Assembly (NCBI RefSeq): GCF_003070885.1
Contig: NZ_CP028913.1
Coordinates: forward strand, 372,001-436,000
Source: Agromyces badenianii
GTDB lineage: Bacteria; Actinomycetota; Actinomycetes; Actinomycetales; Microbacteriaceae
Reading direction: 5' to 3'
DNA length: 64,000 nt
Shown: piece after piece, positions 61,158 to 64,000 of the stretch
Layout: each line of letters opens with the position of its first letter
Position numbering within the stretch: the stretch's first letter is position 1
Notes under the pieces: generated by a model
What the model was told of the DNA's origin: nothing
Seen by the model: the letters and a program-made list of their open reading frames with translations, nothing else
Databases searched by the model: none
Program-made: the position numbers and the translations under genes

Positions 61158-61906
61158 AACGACCCGGATGCCACGGGGTGAGCGACGGGTTCGACGAGCA
61201 CCCGGAACGGGGTGCCCTGGCACGCCTCGGTGAGCGCCGCGCCGCCGGTGAGCTGGCCGACCGGCAGCGCCGGATCGGTCGAGAGCACGATGCGCCCGGC
61301 CGCATTCACGAGTGCGAGCCGCTCGGGCACGTCGAGGAAGGCGGCGAGCAGCTCTCGTTCGAGGCGGCGCACCGTGATGTCGGCGCCGACGACCCCGACC
61401 ATGCCGGTGCCGGCGCCGGTGCCGGGCCTCGCGTGCACGGGCATCGTGAGCGTCAGGATGTAGTCGCACGTGCACAGGTGGTCGACGTAGGGCCCGGTCA
61501 CGTGGGTGCGGCGCGTGCTCGCCGGAATCGAGTACCACTCGAGCGCCCTGAAGTCGCGCAGGTACTCGGTGTACCCGCGGGTGGAGAGGTCGAGGCGCGT
61601 CGGCGCGGTCGTCGAGCCGAGCACCGGATTCGCCTCGAGCGCGCCGAGCCACCATGCGAAGTGCACGTCGCGGTCGCGCACGATCTCGCCGTCGGCGATG
61701 AATCCGGCGCCGACGAGCAGCGGGTCGGGCTCGGTCAGGCGGGGCAGCACGAGTTCGGCGACGACCGCGTCGAGCTCGGCGGGTCGCACCTCGGGCGAGG
61801 CGTCGACGACCGACTCGATGGGGCGGCGCCAGTCGGCGAGCTGGTCGAACACCCCCGCGAACACCTCGCCGACCCTGGCGGCCACCTCAGGCGCTGATCG
61901 GCTCAT
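61154..61906 (-). CDS. Cache-domain (PDC sensor-like) cytosolic protein
   Basis: 250 residues, with a PDC/Cache-like core: WYSIPAS, THVTGPYVDHLCTCDYILTLTMPV, GVVGADITVRRLE and LVNAAGRIVLSTD are typical ligand-binding Cache elements. No signal peptide or membrane span is visible, so it senses a cytosolic ligand or is a soluble binding protein. It overlaps the GntR gene by 20 nt, and similar GntR-Cache pairs occur in amine-catabolic loci of other actinobacteria. GGAGGT precedes ATG 61906. Confidence 0.78.
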   Translation of the reverse strand: MSRSAPEVAARVGEVFAGVFDQLADWRRPIESVVDASPEVRPAELDAVVAELVLPRLTEPDPLLVGAGFIADGEIVRDRDVHFAWWLGALEANPVLGSTTAPTRLDLSTRGYTEYLRDFRALEWYSIPASTRRTHVTGPYVDHLCTCDYILTLTMPVHARPGTGAGTGMVGVVGADITVRRLERELLAAFLDVPERLALVNAAGRIVLSTDPALPVGQLTGGAALTEACQGTPFRVLVEPVAHPVASGSF

Positions 61907-62648
61907 CGAGTGCACCTCCCCGCTCGATGCGGGCCTTGGCCGCGAGGAGGTGCTCCGAGAGGCCCCGCACGAGTCGGCCGGCCGCCTCGCGTGCGCGCGC
62001 CTGGCGGTGCGCCGCGACGGCGCGCATGATCGCCAGGTCGTGCGCCGCGACATCCGCCCGCGCCTGCTCGCCGTCGAGACCGAGCAGCAGCAGCGGGCCG
62101 AACTCGGCCTGCAGGCGGATCTGCTCGTGCACGAGCCTGGCCGACTGGCTGAGCACGGCCAGCTCGAGGAAGAAGCCGCCCTGATTGGTGCGAGCGGATG
62201 CCGCTGCGCCGAAGTCGGCGGCGGCGAGCCAGCTCGTGAGCCGCTCGGCGTCGGAGTCCGAGGCGCGCTCGGCGGCCCGCTCGACGATGCCCGCGAGGAT
62301 CACCCCGAAGTACACGGCCATGTCGCTGAGTTCGACCTGGGCGAGGCCGCGCAGTCGCGTCGTGATGAGCGAGCGGTGGTCGGCGTCGTCGGCGACGACG
62401 AAGCTGCCGCCGTCGCGGCCCCGGCGGGTCTCGACGAGTCCGGCCTCGCGCAGTATGCCGAGTCCCTCGCGCACGGTGATGAGGGCGACGCCGAAGCGAC
62501 GGGCGAGGTCGGGTTCGCTCGGCAGGCGCTCACCCGCGCCGAGCACGATGCCGTCGGTGAGGCGCTGCGCGACCTGCTCGGCTCGGCCTGTGTCGGAGAG
62601 CTGGGCGAACACGGCTTCGCGTGCCCCTGGTCCCACCCTCGATTCCAT
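61887..62648 (-). CDS. GntR/FadR-family regulator with FCD domain
   Basis: 253 residues: N-terminal GntR HTH (LPSEPDLARRFGVALITVREGLGIL) and a C-terminal all-helical FCD ligand domain with the metal/ligand His residues. ATG 62648 sits 6 nt after TAGCCT on the minus strand (62655-62660). Likely represses the divergent CoA-transferase gene and the nearby dehydrogenase. Confidence 0.88.
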   Translation of the reverse strand: MESRVGPGAREAVFAQLSDTGRAEQVAQRLTDGIVLGAGERLPSEPDLARRFGVALITVREGLGILREAGLVETRRGRDGGSFVVADDADHRSLITTRLRGLAQVELSDMAVYFGVILAGIVERAAERASDSDAERLTSWLAAADFGAAASARTNQGGFFLELAVLSQSARLVHEQIRLQAEFGPLLLLGLDGEQARADVAAHDLAIMRAVAAHRQARAREAAGRLVRGLSEHLLAAKARIERGGALDEPISA

Positions 62649-62693
62649 GCGTTCAGGCTAGTCGAGCGGGCGGGCCGGGATGGCGGCGCACGC

Positions 62694-62718
62694 GGAAATC
62701 ATTCAAGATAGGATGAAT
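62694..62718. promoter_or_regulatory. Candidate GntR operator in the GntR/CoA-transferase spacer
   Basis: ATTCA-agatagga-TGAAT (62701-62718) overlaps a TAGGAT -10 box (62709-62714) facing the CoA-transferase gene. The ATCATTCAA part (62698-62706) resembles the site before the dehydrogenase gene. Confidence 0.5.
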
Positions 62719-62759
62719 CGGAGCGGCGAAGCGGCCGCCGACATGCGAAGGCGGATGGG

Positions 62760-63962
62760 ATGCACGCGCGGCGTAGCGACGACGAGGCAGCCGTCTCCTC
62801 CGGCGCGTCGGCCGGGGTGCTCGCCGGAGTGCGCGTCGCCGACTTCTCGAGGGTGCTCGCCGGCCCCTACGCCACGATGATGCTCGCCGACTTCGGCGCC
62901 GACGTCGTGAAGATCGAGTCGCCCGCGGGCGACGACACCCGGCACTGGCGCCCGCCCGTCGACGCGAGCGGCCGGGCCACGTACTTCGGCAGCGTCAACC
63001 GCAACAAACGGTCGGTCGCACTCGACCTGACGGACGCGGCGGGGCTCGCCGAGGCGCGTCGGCTCGCGGCATCCGCAGATGTCGTCATCGAGAACTTCCG
63101 GCCCGGAGTGATGGATCGCTTCGGACTCTCGTACGACGAGGTCCGGGCGTCGAACCCGGGCGTCGTCTACTGCTCGATCACGGGCTTCGGCACGGGGGAG
63201 GGCGCCGCGCTCGCCGGCTACGACCTGCTCGTGCAGGCCGTCGGCGGGCTGATGTCGATCACGGGCGCCCCCGGCGGTGAGCCCGCGAAGGCTGGCGTCG
63301 CGCTCGTCGACGTGCTCACGGGGCAGAACGCGGTGACCGGCATCCTGCTCGCGCTCCGCGAGTGCGAACGCACCGGGCACGGCCAGCGCGTCGAGGTGAA
63401 CCTCTTGCACGGGCTGCTCTCGGCGCTCACGAACCAGGCCGCATCGACGCTCGCGACCGGCACCCCGCCCCCGCGCCTCGGCAACGCGCACCCGAGCATC
63501 GCGCCCTACGCGGTCTTCCACGCGGACGACCGCGAGCTCGTGATCGCCGTGGGCAACGACAAGCAGTTCCGGGCGCTCGCGGGGGTGCTCGGCGTCCCGA
63601 CGCTCGCCGACGACGCGCGGTTCGCGGGCAACGTCGACCGCGTCGCGCATCGCGCCGAGCTCACGGCGCTCATCGAGGAGCGGCTCGCCGGGGCATCCGC
63701 TGCGCACTGGGTCGAGGCGCTCAGCAGCGCCGGCGTGCCCGCGGGCCTCGTGAACGACGTCGCCGAGGCGATCGCGTTCGGCGAGGCGCTCGGCCTCGAG
63801 CCCGTCGCCGAGATCGGGGCAGGCGCCGCCACGAGCCGCACGATCGCGAATCCGATCGGCCTCTCGGCGAGCCCCGCCGTCTACCGCACCCCGCCGCCCG
63901 CGCTCGACGAGCATGCGGGGGCAGACTGGCATCCGACCCCTTCGAAAGGACCGCACCCGTGA
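62760..63962 (+). CDS. CaiB/BaiF-family (class III) CoA-transferase
   Basis: 400-residue class III CoA-transferase moving CoA between acyl-CoA and a carboxylic acid. It opens with the family's VADFSRVLAGPYATMMLADFG, and the catalytic Asp is in ALVDVLTGQ. The stop overlaps the next gene's start, so the two act together, probably activating and then dehydrogenating a dicarboxylate or similar acid. GAAGG precedes ATG 62760. Confidence 0.92.
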   Translation: MHARRSDDEAAVSSGASAGVLAGVRVADFSRVLAGPYATMMLADFGADVVKIESPAGDDTRHWRPPVDASGRATYFGSVNRNKRSVALDLTDAAGLAEARRLAASADVVIENFRPGVMDRFGLSYDEVRASNPGVVYCSITGFGTGEGAALAGYDLLVQAVGGLMSITGAPGGEPAKAGVALVDVLTGQNAVTGILLALRECERTGHGQRVEVNLLHGLLSALTNQAASTLATGTPPPRLGNAHPSIAPYAVFHADDRELVIAVGNDKQFRALAGVLGVPTLADDARFAGNVDRVAHRAELTALIEERLAGASAAHWVEALSSAGVPAGLVNDVAEAIAFGEALGLEPVAEIGAGAATSRTIANPIGLSASPAVYRTPPPALDEHAGADWHPTPSKGPHP

Positions 63963-64000
63963 CCCACGCTCCCACGATCGACGCCGTGTTCGACCTCGAC
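63959..64000 (+). CDS. 5' end of a following CDS, possibly an acyl-CoA dehydrogenase (3' truncated)
   Basis: GTG 63959 overlaps the CoA-transferase stop and has AAAGGA nine nt upstream. Only 14 codons (MTHAPTIDAVFDLD) are in the window. Acyl-CoA (glutaryl-CoA type) dehydrogenases often follow CaiB genes and begin with an FDLD-like motif, but 14 residues cannot prove it. Confidence 0.5.
   Translation, partial: MTHAPTIDAVFDLD

Noticed and set aside
1..64000. Genomic island or prophage
   Set aside because: No integrase, transposase, phage structural genes, attachment repeats or compositional break were seen.

Overview
The window is high-GC chromosomal DNA from an actinobacterium, most likely of the family Microbacteriaceae (an Agromyces-like genus is my inference). 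Three things point there: G/C-ending codons throughout, a close relative of the mycobacterial Rv0805 phosphodiesterase, and the actinobacterial order hadA-hadB-murB plus tRNA-Trp-secE-nusG-rplK-rplA. I see no insertion sequence, phage, plasmid gene, rRNA operon or CRISPR array. It reads as ordinary chromosome carrying several catabolic and regulatory modules.

Layout. 1-10 kb: the 3' part of a DEAD-box helicase, a small DUF2809 membrane protein, a TagE/TarM-like glycosyltransferase coupled to a membrane-anchored esterase, an Rv0805-type phosphodiesterase, cardiolipin synthase, a Stealth sugar-phosphate transferase, and a DJ-1/PfpI-MarR pair under a double operator. 10-11.5 kb: a fatty-acid desaturase behind a leaderless upstream ORF. 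11.5-22.4 kb: the most interesting block. It holds four 20-bp iterons, an NtaA/SnaA/DszA-type flavin monooxygenase, a complete Dpp-type ABC importer, a second luciferase-like monooxygenase, two AhpD/CMD-domain proteins and a SufS-like PLP enzyme. I read it as an uncharacterised uptake-and-oxidation system, perhaps for organosulfur compounds or modified peptides.

22.4-28.5 kb: two paralogous one-pass membrane proteins flanking a BASS transporter, an FBP zinc-finger protein, an SGNH hydrolase, a DUF1918 protein and a GH1 beta-glucosidase. 28.5-37.1 kb: a PucR regulator divergent from a putrescine/GABA operon (gabT, gabD, amine oxidase, universal stress protein, permease). 37.3-39.4 kb: hadA-hadB-murB. 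39.4-43.5 kb: a PspC envelope-stress module (PspC scaffold protein, small membrane protein, PspC-type histidine kinase, response regulator). 43.4-55.1 kb: a PAP2-diacylglycerol kinase fusion, an acyl-CoA ligase, an ABC exporter with its own two-component system, LysE/LysG, an aspartate-type aminotransferase and a dGTPase. 55.4-58.2 kb: tRNA-Trp-secE-nusG-rplK-rplA closed by a strong terminator. 58.2-64 kb: small proteins, a second succinate-semialdehyde dehydrogenase, a Cache-domain protein, a GntR/FCD regulator, a CaiB-type CoA-transferase and the first codons of a following gene.

Two features recur across the window. First, many genes have a TANNNT-like -10 box ending 6-7 nt before an ATG or GTG, which predicts leaderless mRNAs and settles several start codons. 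Second, GGATGC/GCATCC is very frequent in coding sequence and bounds perfect palindromes in spacers, several of which look like terminators or intra-operon hairpins.
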